Assembly (NCBI RefSeq): GCF_014334095.1 | Contig: NZ_CP060495.1 | Location: forward strand, 1,945,001-2,009,000 | Reading direction: 5' to 3' | Origin: Novosphingopyxis iocasae | GTDB taxonomy: Bacteria; Pseudomonadota; Alphaproteobacteria; Sphingomonadales; Sphingomonadaceae | Length of the DNA: 64,000 bases | Part shown: piece by piece, positions 18,322-27,345 of the stretch | Layout of the letters: each line of letters starts with the position of its first letter | Numbering within the stretch: the first letter of the stretch is position 1 | The notes under the pieces: generated by a model | What the model saw: only the letters and a program-made list of their open reading frames with translations | Database searches by the model: none | Told to the model about the DNA's origin: nothing | Position numbers and translations under genes: made by a program

Positions 18322-18990
18322 ATGCCCACCATCCTCATCACCGGCGGCAGCCGCGGCATCGGCGCCGAACTTGTGCAGCAATATGCCGCAGACGGCTGGG
18401 ACGTGATCGCCACCGCCCGTTCGGACAGCGACCTCAAGGAACTGGACGGCATGGACAATGTGACGGCGATGGAGCTGGACGTGGCCAAGCCTGATAGCGT
18501 CGCCGCCTTTATCGACGGGATTGGCGACCGGCCCATCGACGTGTTCCTGAACAGTGCCGGCGTCTACGGCCCCCGAACGCCGGAGCGGGACGGCTGGATG
18601 GATGTGCTGGAAATCAACGTCGTCGTCGCGCCAACCCTGCTCGCCGAGAAGTTGAAGCCGAATGTCGCCGCATCGGAGAAGAAGGTCATGGCGGTGGTGA
18701 CCAGCCGCATGGGATCCATCGGCGACAATGGCGGTGGCGGATCGATCCCCTATCGCAGCAGCAAGGCAGCGGTGAATGCGGCCTGGAAAAGCCTGTCGAT
18801 CGATTGGAAGGATGACGGCATCGCCATCGTCATGCTGCACCCCGGCTGGGTGAAAACCGATATGGGCGGCGATAATGCACAGATCGATACGAAGACCAGC
18901 GTAGACGGTCTGCGCGATCGGATTGCGGAGACCGATCTGTCCAACACTGGCCGCTTCGTCGCTTATGATGGCGCGACGATCGAATGGTAA
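18322..18990 (+). CDS. Short-chain dehydrogenase/reductase
   Basis: A 222-residue SDR with the NAD(P) motif GGSRGIG at about 8-14, NSAGVYG (NNAG equivalent), a serine in SRMGSI and the catalytic YRSSK. The pattern [30 protein letters not shown] and the short C-terminus place it with the CsgA-like/C-factor group, which lacks long substrate loops. A clear AAAGGA ribosome site lies 9 bp before the ATG. It is divergent from ispG. Substrate unknown. Confidence 0.9.
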   Translation: MPTILITGGSRGIGAELVQQYAADGWDVIATARSDSDLKELDGMDNVTAMELDVAKPDSVAAFIDGIGDRPIDVFLNSAGVYGPRTPERDGWMDVLEINVVVAPTLLAEKLKPNVAASEKKVMAVVTSRMGSIGDNGGGGSIPYRSSKAAVNAAWKSLSIDWKDDGIAIVMLHPGWVKTDMGGDNAQIDTKTSVDGLRDRIAETDLSNTGRFVAYDGATIEW

Positions 18991-18997
18991 GTCGTTT

Positions 18998-19037
18998 GCG
19001 CCCGCCGCTCTCTGATGATGAAGAGAGCGGCGGGCGC
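18998..19037. terminator. 16-bp perfect hairpin between convergent genes
   Basis: The arms 18998-19013 and 19022-19037 are perfectly complementary over 16 bp (GCGCCCGCCGCTCTCT on the left) around the loop GATGATGA. It sits between the SDR gene and the convergent fadL gene. Neither side has a T-run. Confidence 0.6.
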
Positions 19038-19045
19038 ATGTTCAA

Positions 19046-20341
19046 TTAGAAGCGGGCGTTCAGCGCCAACCCGAACTGATCCACATCGCCGCGATTGGTG
19101 GACCGCAGCGTGGTGTTGATCTGCGCAGGCGTGCCCTCGTAGAAATTGTCCGACCGGTTCAGCGTCGCCGATGCCACGAAGACATGGGCATAGCTGAAGT
19201 CGATGTCGAACCGATCATTCAGACGATAAGTCGCGCCAACCGTTGCCCAGGTGCGGTCGCCATCGGGAACGCGGGTGCTGAGAAACGCATCGGGAACCGG
19301 CGTTGCATCATACATCGTGCCCGCGCGCAGCGTCAGGCGATCCGTGAAGTCATGCTCCGCACCCAGAGCCATCGACCAGCTGTCCTCGTAATTCTGTGGG
19401 CTGGACTGCGCCGGGCGGCCTTCGGGAAAGACGGTGATCGCATCGAAAGTGGACCAGTTGTACCAGTTCCAGCTGCCGTAGACCCGCGTGGCGCTATCGA
19501 CACCGAACATCGCGCTGACAGTGGCGATATCCGGCAAGGTTAGCGGCGCGGTGGCGGTGGTCGAACCGTTCTGGCCCGCCAGCGGACCGACCAGACCGGA
19601 CAGATCGAACGTGCCTTCCAGATTGTGCTTCATGCGCGAACGGTAATGCGCGCCGAGCCGTACCTTTTCGACTTCCAGCTGCGCGCCGACATTCCAGCCG
19701 ACCGACACATCGTCGCCCTGCACCCGCAGGAAGCCGTCGCCGCTTGCCGGGTTGAGATTGGGCAGCGCGTTGGTCAGCTCCACATCGATATATTGCACAT
19801 CGACGCCTGCACCGATCGAGAGGTTGTCGTTGATCTTGTAGGCAAGGCTGGGCTGCACATTCACCGTGAACACGTCGGAACGCAGCGAGTCGTAGCGGCC
19901 GAAGAAATCGTCATCATAGTCCACGACCACGCCGAAGGGACTGGAAACGCCCAGACCCGCCCACAGCCGATCGGTGATCTGCGCGGTGGCATAAGCCTGC
20001 GGCACGACGATCGGCTGGGAGAAGGGGTTTCCGCCGTCGCCGCCGGGCACGGGGATCGACACCGGGACGCCGGGAACGGTGCGGGTGGTGCCGCGATTTT
20101 CCTGGCGGGAGTTCACCAGAAGCAGCTCGCCGCCCAGCTGGAAGTTGATGCCCTCCAGCTCGGTCATGCCGGCCGGGTTGTAGTAAACGGTGGAGGCGTT
20201 GTCGGCCGATGCGGCCTCGCCCGAGAAAGCGCGGCCCAACTCGCGCGCAGACTGTTCCTGCAGATAAAAGCCGCCGGCCATGGCCGGGGCGGCGCTGCCG
20301 AGCAGCAAGGTGAAAGCGAGCATTTTGTAACGAAGGGACAT
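19046..20341 (-). CDS. fadL: FadL/OmpP1-type outer-membrane transport protein
   Basis: A 431-residue beta-barrel with a signal peptide (MSLRYKMLAFTLLLGSAAPAMA) followed by the FadL N-terminal hatch (GGFYLQEQSARELGRAFSGEAASADNASTVYYNPAGM with the NPAGM motif). Repeating amphipathic strands and a C-terminal Phe (LALNARF) match outer-membrane barrels recognised by Bam. FadL proteins pass long-chain fatty acids and other hydrophobic compounds through the outer membrane. The ATG at 20341 is preferred; an upstream in-frame start at 20470 would mask the signal peptide. Confidence 0.93.
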   Translation of the reverse strand: MSLRYKMLAFTLLLGSAAPAMAGGFYLQEQSARELGRAFSGEAASADNASTVYYNPAGMTELEGINFQLGGELLLVNSRQENRGTTRTVPGVPVSIPVPGGDGGNPFSQPIVVPQAYATAQITDRLWAGLGVSSPFGVVVDYDDDFFGRYDSLRSDVFTVNVQPSLAYKINDNLSIGAGVDVQYIDVELTNALPNLNPASGDGFLRVQGDDVSVGWNVGAQLEVEKVRLGAHYRSRMKHNLEGTFDLSGLVGPLAGQNGSTTATAPLTLPDIATVSAMFGVDSATRVYGSWNWYNWSTFDAITVFPEGRPAQSSPQNYEDSWSMALGAEHDFTDRLTLRAGTMYDATPVPDAFLSTRVPDGDRTWATVGATYRLNDRFDIDFSYAHVFVASATLNRSDNFYEGTPAQINTTLRSTNRGDVDQFGLALNARF

Positions 20342-20547
20342 GTTTGGATGGTCCTGGTTGGTTTGGGTAGCGGCCTGCCCCCTAATCGCCGATTGCGCGC
20401 AAAGCTCCTGCGAAAAACCGATTCCGGTGCAGCTGTGACATCGGCGCATCAGATTTCGCCTTCGCCGCACCCGATCCCGTCATGGCCGGGGCGATTGCGC
20501 GCGACCGGACACCGCCATAGGGTGCACGCCCGACAAAGGGGGTTCGA

Positions 20548-21675
20548 ATGAAACGATCGACGATGATGTGGGCGGCGGCTTTGGCACTGGGCCTAGGCTC
20601 TGCGGTGCAGGCGCAGGACGGCGGCATGGGGGCGCAGCAGGCGCCGGAATGGGCGCTTACCATCCATGGCGGAGCCGGGGTGATCGAGCGCGACAAGCTT
20701 TCGCCCGAAAAGGACGCGGAAATCCGCGCGGCGCTGAACCGGGCGCTCGCCGCTGGATCGAAGGTACTGGCCGACGGCGGCGCCGCAATGGATGCGATCA
20801 CGGCGACCATCACGGTGCTGGAGGACGATCCGAACTTCAATGCGGGCCGCGGCGCGGTTTTCACTTGGGACGGCGCGAACGAAATGGACGCCGCGATCAT
20901 GGACGGTCAGACGCTGGACGCCGGCGCCGTGACTGGCGTCACCCGTACCAAGAACCCGGTGCTGCTGGCGCGAAAGGTGCTGGAGGATAGTGAATTCGTG
21001 TTCCTGAGCCGCGAAGGCGCCGACCAATTCTCGCGCGAGAACGGGCTGGAGCAAGTCGACCCCGGCTATTTCGCCACCCCCGAACGGCGGCGGCAGCTCG
21101 ATCAGCTGAAGGCGGCAGAGGCGGCGGGTAGAACCATGTCGCAGCTCGATATCGATCATAAGTACGGCACGGTGGGTGCCGTCGCACTGGATCAGGCCGG
21201 CCATGTCGCCGCGGCCACCTCGACCGGCGGACTGACCGGCAAGCGCTGGGGCCGGATCGGCGATGCACCGGTGATCGGCGCTGGCACCTATGCCGACGAT
21301 CGCTCCTGCGCGATTTCCGCCACCGGTGCGGGCGAATATTTCATCCGCCTGGGCGTCGCGCATGAAATCTGCGCGCGGTTGCGATTCGCTGCGATCGACA
21401 AAGCTGCCGAGGAACAGGCTGCGCTGCCGCTGGGGCCGGACGGCGCGCCGCCGCGCGTGGTGACGCCGGACGAGGTTTCGCTGTCGGACGGCGAGGTGCA
21501 GGACATCGTCGCCGGCGTGATCGACGAGTTGGGCGATCTGGGCGGCACCGGCGGTGTGATTTACGTCACCCCCTGGGGCAATCAGGGCTGGAGCTTCAAC
21601 ACGCCTGGCATGTACCGCGGCAAGGCGGCTGCGGACGCCGAGCCGATGGTCGCGATCTATGGCGACGAGGAGTAG
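20548..21675 (+). CDS. Exported isoaspartyl peptidase/L-asparaginase
   Basis: A 375-residue Ntn-hydrolase of the asparaginase_2 (EcAIII/IaaA) family. A signal peptide ends near residue 22 (SAVQA-QD). The N-terminal subunit begins ALTIHGGAGVI and has NFNAGRGAVFTWDG. The autocleavage site is before Thr 208 in DHKYGTVGAVALD, which becomes the nucleophile. The TGGLTGKRWGRIGDAPVIGAGTYAD region matches the substrate pocket. Family members hydrolyse isoaspartyl dipeptides and asparagine. Export is common in Sphingomonadales and fits a role in peptide scavenging. Confidence 0.93.
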   Translation: MKRSTMMWAAALALGLGSAVQAQDGGMGAQQAPEWALTIHGGAGVIERDKLSPEKDAEIRAALNRALAAGSKVLADGGAAMDAITATITVLEDDPNFNAGRGAVFTWDGANEMDAAIMDGQTLDAGAVTGVTRTKNPVLLARKVLEDSEFVFLSREGADQFSRENGLEQVDPGYFATPERRRQLDQLKAAEAAGRTMSQLDIDHKYGTVGAVALDQAGHVAAATSTGGLTGKRWGRIGDAPVIGAGTYADDRSCAISATGAGEYFIRLGVAHEICARLRFAAIDKAAEEQAALPLGPDGAPPRVVTPDEVSLSDGEVQDIVAGVIDELGDLGGTGGVIYVTPWGNQGWSFNTPGMYRGKAAADAEPMVAIYGDEE

Positions 21676-21720
21676 GACGCCGTCTTTCCCTTGCCATAAA
21701 TCGGGATTAGGGCGCGCGGC

Positions 21721-22560
21721 ATGATCCGTATTCTTCTGGCGCTTTCTGCAGCAGCCGCGTTCCTGCTCCCCTCCCCCGCTTTCGCATGGGGCGAATATGG
21801 GCACCGCACCGTCGCCGCCATCGCGATGGATAATATCAGCCCGCACAGCCGCACCGTGATCCGCCGCCTGCTGAAGGCCGCGCCGCTGCTCGGTACACCC
21901 GATTGCGCGCTGAAGTCGATCGGCGATGCCAGCGTCTGGCCGGACTGCATCCGCCGCGACCGGGACCGCTGGGGCTATACCTCCCCCTGGCATTACCAGA
22001 ATGTCGATATCTGCGAGCCATTCGCGCTGGAACCCAATTGCCCGAACGGCAACTGCGCCTATGCGCAGGTGGAGCGGAACATGAAAATCCTCTCCGACAA
22101 GTCCCTGCCCGACAATGTGCGGCTGGAGGCGCTGGCATTCCTCGTCCATTTCACGGGCGATCTACACCAGCCGATGCATGCGGGAGATCGGCACGATCGC
22201 GGCGGTAACGACGTGGATGCCGATTACGGCATCATCCCCGGCCTCAATCTGCACTGGATCTGGGACGGCCCGCTGGCGGAACGCGCCATCTCCACGCCCC
22301 CTGCGCTTGTGCGGCGCTATAGCGCGGCGGAAAAGGCCGCGATCGATCAGGGCACGCCCGAGGATTGGAGCCGCGAGGCTTGGGAGGCGAGCCGCGATAT
22401 CGCCTACGCCCGCGCTCTGGATGGAGACCCTTGCGGTCCGAAACCGGGAGAAGCTGTGGTAATCGATGAGGCCGATGTCGCCGCCTCCGCCGATACGCTG
22501 CGGCTGCAGATCGAGCGGGCGGGGCTACGTCTGGCCGATATCCTCGACAAAGCCCTGTAA
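21721..22560 (+). CDS. Secreted S1/P1-type nuclease
   Basis: A 279-residue zinc-dependent nuclease of the S1-P1 family, which degrades single-stranded DNA and RNA. The signal peptide is predicted to end at AFA, leaving Trp 23 as the mature N-terminus (WGEYGHRTVA); in this family that N-terminal Trp and the next His are zinc ligands. Other zinc-site motifs are WHYQNVDIC, LVHFTGDLHQPMHAGDRHDRGGNDV and NLHWIWD. Cysteine pairs suggest disulfides, consistent with secretion. It follows the exported peptidase by 45 bp and may share its transcript. Confidence 0.94.
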   Translation: MIRILLALSAAAAFLLPSPAFAWGEYGHRTVAAIAMDNISPHSRTVIRRLLKAAPLLGTPDCALKSIGDASVWPDCIRRDRDRWGYTSPWHYQNVDICEPFALEPNCPNGNCAYAQVERNMKILSDKSLPDNVRLEALAFLVHFTGDLHQPMHAGDRHDRGGNDVDADYGIIPGLNLHWIWDGPLAERAISTPPALVRRYSAAEKAAIDQGTPEDWSREAWEASRDIAYARALDGDPCGPKPGEAVVIDEADVAASADTLRLQIERAGLRLADILDKAL

Positions 22561-22690
22561 TCCAAGAAACCATGTAACCGGCAAATTTTGAGAGAGCGCG
22601 GTTGCTCCAAACGACCGCTTCTGCGCGCGCGGCTATGACCAGTGCGTAATTGCCACTTCCGTCAGAACCCGCGCGTCCCCTGCCCTTTGA

Positions 22691-22708
22691 TGTGACCGAT
22701 ATGTCACA
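22691..22708. promoter_or_regulatory. TGTGAC-N6-GTCACA palindrome, candidate operator
   Basis: Perfect 6-bp arms separated by 6 bp resemble a CRP/FNR-family half-site pair, though the inner spacing differs from E. coli CRP by 2 bp. It lies about 80 bp upstream of the zinc-ribbon gene in the 225-bp gap after the nuclease. Confidence 0.4.
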
Positions 22709-22785
22709 AACACCCATCGGTTCAACGCTCGTGGAAACCTTTTCGCCGCGCCGCGTTGATTGGTGCAGTGCGAAAGGACAGTATT

Positions 22786-23028
22786 ATGACAATCCAGACC
22801 ACGGCCACGAGTTTTGGCATCCATGGCGCGATGGAGCGTTATTCCTTCATGTATCATGATGGAGAGGCCAATCATTGCCCGGGATGTGGACAGAGCCACT
22901 GGCATATCGGCCGCGCGACTGCCGAATGCGCGCATTGCGGCACGGCCATGCCGCTGTCCGAGGTGTCTTCCACTCCGGCGCGTCCGCTTTTCTACGTTCG
23001 CAACAGCAAGACGGCGATGGCGGCCTGA
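22786..23028 (+). CDS. Small zinc-ribbon protein
   Basis: An 80-residue protein with two CxxC knuckles (HCPGCGQ near residue 31 and CAHCG near 48) spaced by HWHIGRATAE, a classical zinc ribbon. It has no signal peptide or membrane segment. The ATG at 22786 is preceded by AAAGGA at good spacing; an in-frame ATG 30 bp upstream lacks a ribosome site. It stands alone between a nuclease gene and the convergent M3 peptidase. Function unknown; a nucleic-acid-binding or metal-sensing role is possible. Confidence 0.75.
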   Translation: MTIQTTATSFGIHGAMERYSFMYHDGEANHCPGCGQSHWHIGRATAECAHCGTAMPLSEVSSTPARPLFYVRNSKTAMAA

Positions 23029-23183
23029 ACCATTGCGGCAGGGTAAGCTCCCTTCCGCTGATCTATGAACGCGGGCGCGCGATGTGTCGCAGTGTCCGGC
23101 GTGATCATTGCTTTGCATCACAGGCAGTACGAAAAAGGGCGAGCCGTAAGGTCCGTCCTTTTCAATTCCGGTCTTCTGATTTC

Positions 23184-23223
23184 GTGCGGGAGGGCTTGAG
23201 GCTCTTGCCTCGGGCCCTCCCAC
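23184..23223. terminator. Imperfect hairpin after the M3 peptidase gene
   Basis: GTGCGGGAGGGCTTGAGG pairs with CCTCGGGCCCTCCCAC across a short CTCTTG loop. It lies just past the M3 peptidase stop (minus strand) and could serve both convergent genes. T-richness is only seen on the plus side (TATTTTC). Confidence 0.5.
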
Positions 23224-23233
23224 TGATATTTTC

Positions 23234-25441
23234 TTATTCGCTGACCGAATCGGTCGGGAAACCACGCTTTTCCAGGATGAAGCGAACGTCCGGATCGCGG
23301 CCACGGAAGGCGCGATAGGCGTCGATCCGATCGGTCTCGTTGCCGGTGGACAGCAGGATCTCGCGGAAGCGATCCGCGGTTTCCTTGTCCCACGGGCTGC
23401 CGGCCTCTTCGAACGCGGCCCAGGTATCTGCATCCATCGTTTCGGACCACAGATAGCTGTAATAGCCCGCCGAGTAGGCGTCCGAAGAGAACAGGTGGTT
23501 GAACTGCGGCAAACGGTGCCGCATCACGATCTCCTTCGGCATGCCGATCTCGGCCAGCGTCTCACGCTCGAACGCGTCGACGTCCGTCACCGGTTCGGTG
23601 CGATCGTGCAGCTTCATGTCGACGATCGCGCTCGACAGATATTCCACCGTTGAGAAGCCTTCGTTGAACTTGGAAGACGCTTCGATCTTGTCGACCAGTT
23701 CCTGCGGGATCGGCTCGCCGGTTTCATAATGCACGGCATAGTTGTTCAGGATGTAGGGCGTCAGCAGCCAGTTTTCGTTCACCTGGCTGGGATACTCCAC
23801 GAAGTCACGCGGCGTGCCGCGGAGGCCCGGATAGGTGACGTCGGTCATCAGCGCGTGCAGCGCATGGCCGAATTCGTGGAACAGCGTGCTGGCATCATCG
23901 ACGCTGATCAGCGCCGCCTCGCCCTCCGCGGGCTTCACGAAATTGTTGTTGTTGGAGGACAGCACATTGCGCTCCCCGCCCAGCGACTGCTGCGAACGAT
24001 AGGTGGTCGCCCAAGCGCCCGAGCGCTTTCCGGTGCGCGCATAGGGGTCCATGTAGAACACGCCGACATTGCTGCCGTCGCGCGCATCGGTGACGACCCA
24101 GGTGCGCACATCCGGGTGGAACACCGGAATCTCGCCGGTATTCTCGGTGAACTTCAGATCATAGAGGCGCCCGGCGGCATCCATCATGCCGTCGATCATC
24201 TTGGAGAGCTGGAAGTAGGGTTTGATCTCGTTCTGATCGAGATCATACTTATCCTTGCGCACCTTCTCCGCGTAGAAGCGATAGTCCCAAGGCTGGATCG
24301 TGATGTCCGCCCCTTCCTTGTCGGCGATCGCCTGCATATCGGCGACTTCTTCCTTCACGCGCGCGACCGCGGCGGGCCAGACCTTCATCATCAGGTCCAT
24401 CGCCCGTTCCGGCTCCTTCGCCATGGTATCGGCCATGCGATAATCGGCATGGGTGTCGAAACCGAGCAGCTCGGCGCGCTGCTGGCGCAGTTTCAGAATG
24501 TTGGCGATGGTCTGGTTGGTGTCGTTCTCCCCACCATTGTCACCGCGATTGGCGTAAGCAGTGAACACCTTTTCGCGCAGGTCCCGGCGCGTGGAGTTTT
24601 CCAGGAAGGGCTGCATGAAGCTGCGCGTGTTGACCACGGCCCAACCCTGCTCGCCATTTTCCTCGGCCGCGCTCTTCATCGACGCGATCAGGCTGTCCGG
24701 CAGGCCGGTCAGATCCGCCTCGTCGGTGAGGAGGATGTAGCTTTCTTCATCCGCCAGCACCTTGTTCGAGAAATCGGAGAACTGGCTGGCCAGTTCGGTC
24801 TCGATCCCGATGACCTGCTGCTTCTGCTCGGGCGTCAGCAACGCGCCGCCGCGAACCAGATCTTCATATTGGCGGGTGAGAAGGCGCATCTGCTCGGCAT
24901 CGAGGCCGAGCGAATCGCGCTGGTCATAGAGCGACTTCACGCGGGCAAACAGGCGCGGATCGAACTGCAGCTCGTTGAAGAAGGCGCTGAGCTTCGGGCT
25001 CCATTCGGCCTGAATCGCGCGGACCTCGGGGCTGGAAAGGTTGGAGGTGTAGACGCCCCAATAGCTGAACAGGCGGCCAACCTCCTCGCCGGCCAGCTCT
25101 AGCGGCACCATCGTGTTCTCGAAGGTGGGCTCGGCCGGATTGGCGAGGATCTGCTCATATTCGGCCTTGGTGTCGGCCATCGCGGCCTCGAACGCGCCGG
25201 GGAAATGGGACACGCTGACGGCATCCCATTGCGGCACGCCGCCATAGGGGCCGGTCCAGTCACGCAGCAACGGATTGGCATTGGGCATGGCAGTGCTTTC
25301 ATCATCGGCGCCGACATCGGGCGCTTCGCCGGCTGCTGTTCCGGCCGCCGGACCGGTGGAGCCTTCGGCCTGCGCGAATGCGGGCGCACCAAGGGCGAGC
25401 GTGGAAACGGAAAGAGCGAGAGTCGCGAGGGTCTTGGTCAA
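23234..25441 (-). CDS. dcp: Exported M3 peptidyl-dipeptidase (Dcp-like)
   Basis: A 735-residue zinc peptidase of family M3 (thimet oligopeptidase/Dcp). The signal peptide ends near residue 24 (PAFAQA). The zinc motif HEFGH is at 522-526 and the third ligand Glu 556 lies in SQVNENW. The substrate loop GERNVLSSNNNNF precedes it and the closing region FSSDAYSAGYYSYLWSETMDADTW is conserved in Dcp. It removes C-terminal dipeptides from short peptides. The export signal suggests a periplasmic location and peptide scavenging together with the nearby isoaspartyl peptidase. Confidence 0.93.
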   Translation of the reverse strand: MTKTLATLALSVSTLALGAPAFAQAEGSTGPAAGTAAGEAPDVGADDESTAMPNANPLLRDWTGPYGGVPQWDAVSVSHFPGAFEAAMADTKAEYEQILANPAEPTFENTMVPLELAGEEVGRLFSYWGVYTSNLSSPEVRAIQAEWSPKLSAFFNELQFDPRLFARVKSLYDQRDSLGLDAEQMRLLTRQYEDLVRGGALLTPEQKQQVIGIETELASQFSDFSNKVLADEESYILLTDEADLTGLPDSLIASMKSAAEENGEQGWAVVNTRSFMQPFLENSTRRDLREKVFTAYANRGDNGGENDTNQTIANILKLRQQRAELLGFDTHADYRMADTMAKEPERAMDLMMKVWPAAVARVKEEVADMQAIADKEGADITIQPWDYRFYAEKVRKDKYDLDQNEIKPYFQLSKMIDGMMDAAGRLYDLKFTENTGEIPVFHPDVRTWVVTDARDGSNVGVFYMDPYARTGKRSGAWATTYRSQQSLGGERNVLSSNNNNFVKPAEGEAALISVDDASTLFHEFGHALHALMTDVTYPGLRGTPRDFVEYPSQVNENWLLTPYILNNYAVHYETGEPIPQELVDKIEASSKFNEGFSTVEYLSSAIVDMKLHDRTEPVTDVDAFERETLAEIGMPKEIVMRHRLPQFNHLFSSDAYSAGYYSYLWSETMDADTWAAFEEAGSPWDKETADRFREILLSTGNETDRIDAYRAFRGRDPDVRFILEKRGFPTDSVSE

Positions 25442-25652
25442 GAAAATACCTTTCGGGCGTCTGTTCTATGGGGCTGTTGTGGCTCAGCGTCCCGATGCCT
25501 GCAAGGGCACGCCGGACGGGGTTGCAGGTCCGATCGATTGGCGGCGGCGGCCCACCCCCGCAAAAAGTCTCAACCGAAATGGACCAAATCAGAACGCTAG
25601 TGTAATCCATGCCGCCTGAACACGCGGTTACGGTCTTGGGGGAGGCATTCGG

Positions 25653-26582
25653 GTGGAAGATTACAGCAATAGCAGTCCCTTACTGTGGATTGTCACAGCG
25701 GACGCCGCACTGGAAAGCACCGTCGCCGAAATCGCGGCGCTAGCCGGGTGGCGGGCGGCGCCGCGGCTCTCAGCCATCGATGAGGCATCGACAAGCATGC
25801 CCGCCACGCCGCCCCGCGCGATCCTTGCCGATATTCGCTCCGGATCGGAGACAGAGCCACGCGAAATCGCGAAGGCAGCGGAATATGCGGGGCGGCATGA
25901 CATCGCCTTCATTGTCTGGACCGATATGCGGCGTCTCGATGAGGCGGACGCGCTTGCCGATGGAAGCGATGCCGCGCTGCTCGTCGATCCAGAGCCGGCC
26001 GAGGCGGTCTACGCCTTGACGCGGGCACGCAGCCGCCAGGGCAGCCGCGCGCGCGAAAAGCGCGGCGAAAGTCGTGAACTGATGCGCCTCAGCGATGAAC
26101 TGGTGGAGATGGCGCGGCGGGTTGCCGCGCTCACCCGCAACGACGAAGGCGGCGGCGTGCGCGCCGATCCGCTAAGCTATCGCGGCGCGCCGCCCGGCCA
26201 CGACGGTGCTTTGGGCGCGGCTGGCGCGGCACCCACCATCGCGCCCGAACGCATTCGCGAAATGATTCGTCTGCGCCGGATGCGCGAAGATGAATTTGCC
26301 AGTGATCTGTTCGCAGACCCCGCCTGGGACATGCTGCTCGATCTCACCGCCTCGCGGATCGAGGACAAGCCCGTCTCTGTCTCCAGCCTGTGCATCGCCT
26401 CCGCCGTTCCGGCAACGACGGCGCTGCGCTGGATCAAGTTGATGACCGATCGTGGCATGCTGGAACGGCGCGCCGATTCGGCGGACGCGCGGCGTATCTT
26501 CATCGATTTGAGCGATGAGACCTATGTTCGCATGCAGCGCCTGCTCGGCCAGATGCTCGCCGGACAAACCCCACCCGTTTAA
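25653..26582 (+). CDS. Pseudo-receiver fused to a MarR-like winged-helix domain
   Basis: A 309-residue protein from a GTG with a strong GGGGGAGG ribosome site 8 bp upstream. Residues about 8-130 look like a Rossmann/receiver-like domain (LLWIVTADAALESTVAEIAALAGW, ILADIRSGSE, IAFIVWTDMRRLDEADALADGSDAALL) without an obvious phospho-acceptor Asp in the usual context. A basic Arg-rich linker (130-165) leads to a C-terminal winged helix (FADPAWDMLLDLTASRIEDKPVSVSSLCIASAVPATTALRWIKLMTDRGML, then wing RRADSADARRIFIDLSD), as in MarR-type regulators. Targets unknown; it is divergent from the M3 peptidase. Confidence 0.75.
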   Translation: MEDYSNSSPLLWIVTADAALESTVAEIAALAGWRAAPRLSAIDEASTSMPATPPRAILADIRSGSETEPREIAKAAEYAGRHDIAFIVWTDMRRLDEADALADGSDAALLVDPEPAEAVYALTRARSRQGSRAREKRGESRELMRLSDELVEMARRVAALTRNDEGGGVRADPLSYRGAPPGHDGALGAAGAAPTIAPERIREMIRLRRMREDEFASDLFADPAWDMLLDLTASRIEDKPVSVSSLCIASAVPATTALRWIKLMTDRGMLERRADSADARRIFIDLSDETYVRMQRLLGQMLAGQTPPV

Positions 26583-26609
26583 GGGGACCGGTGTAAATGA
26601 TCGCGGAAA

Positions 26610-26685
26610 TGGTGGGCGATGACAGGCTCGAACTGCCGACCCTCTCGGTGTAAACGAGATGCTCTACCAACTGAGCTAATCGCCC
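26610..26685 (-). tRNA. tRNA-Val (anticodon TAC)
   Basis: The complement forms a full cloverleaf: acceptor GGGCGAT/ATCGCCC, D-arm AGCTCAGTTGGTAGAGC, anticodon stem TCTCG/CGAGA with loop TTTACAC (anticodon TAC), T-loop GTTCGAGCC, and an encoded CCA at 26610-26612. Confidence 0.95.
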
Positions 26686-26718
26686 GCGCCCTCGGCTCTA
26701 CTCAAGCCGCCGGGCAGG

Positions 26719-27345
26719 TCAAGTGGCTTCGGGCTCACCTGCCTCTGCCAACATGTCGGCAACGGCGGGATCGGTCCATTCGGTCGGCCCGATCAGGCGC
26801 CAGACCTCCTGCCCCTTAGCGTTATAAAGGATGGTAGTGGGCAGTTGCGCATTGCCGCCCAGCGCGGTGAGCAGGTTGTTGTTGGTGTCTGTATAAGGCT
26901 GGATCGTCGTGAACCCGTTCATCACCCAGAACGGATCGACCGCCTGTCTTCCGTCGAGATCCTGCGAGACGGTGAGCACCTGAAGCTTATCATTGCCGGC
27001 GGCCAGCGCATCCAGCGTCGGCATTTCCTTGACGCATGGCGCGCACCAGGTTGCCCACAGGTTCACGAGCAGCGGCCGCCCCTTGAAATTCGCCAGATCG
27101 ATCGTCTCGCCATCGGGATCGGTGAAGGTGCCCGCCAGATAGGGACTGCCCTGATGATCGTAGGTAAGCTGCGCTTTCATGCCGTCCGCGGTTTCGATCT
27201 GTGCGCCCTCGCCGCGCTTGGCGGCCTGGCTTTCGTCGCCGGCCTGATCCTGCGCCCCTTGCGGCTGTTCGGGCGTACCACTATCGCAGGCGGCCAACGC
27301 CGGTAAGGCGGCAAGAGCAAGGGCGATGGGAAAGAGTGCGCGCAT
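26719..27345 (-). CDS. TlpA-like thioredoxin-fold lipoprotein
   Basis: A 208-residue lipoprotein (lipobox LAAC, Cys 20) with an acidic, Gln-rich spacer and a TlpA/ResA-type thioredoxin domain. The redox motif is WCAPC at 100-104 ([17 protein letters not shown]), and the cis-proline loop is AQLPTTILY. Such proteins reduce periplasmic disulfides, for example on apocytochrome c or Sco/CuA proteins. Its ATG (27345-27343) overlaps the divergent argH ATG within one CATG, so no leader separates the two genes. Confidence 0.88.
   Translation of the reverse strand: MRALFPIALALAALPALAACDSGTPEQPQGAQDQAGDESQAAKRGEGAQIETADGMKAQLTYDHQGSPYLAGTFTDPDGETIDLANFKGRPLLVNLWATWCAPCVKEMPTLDALAAGNDKLQVLTVSQDLDGRQAVDPFWVMNGFTTIQPYTDTNNNLLTALGGNAQLPTTILYNAKGQEVWRLIGPTEWTDPAVADMLAEAGEPEAT

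Noticed and set aside
18220-18840. N-terminal extension of ispG
   Set aside because: It would run through the divergent SDR gene and its promoter; the family start is at 18219.
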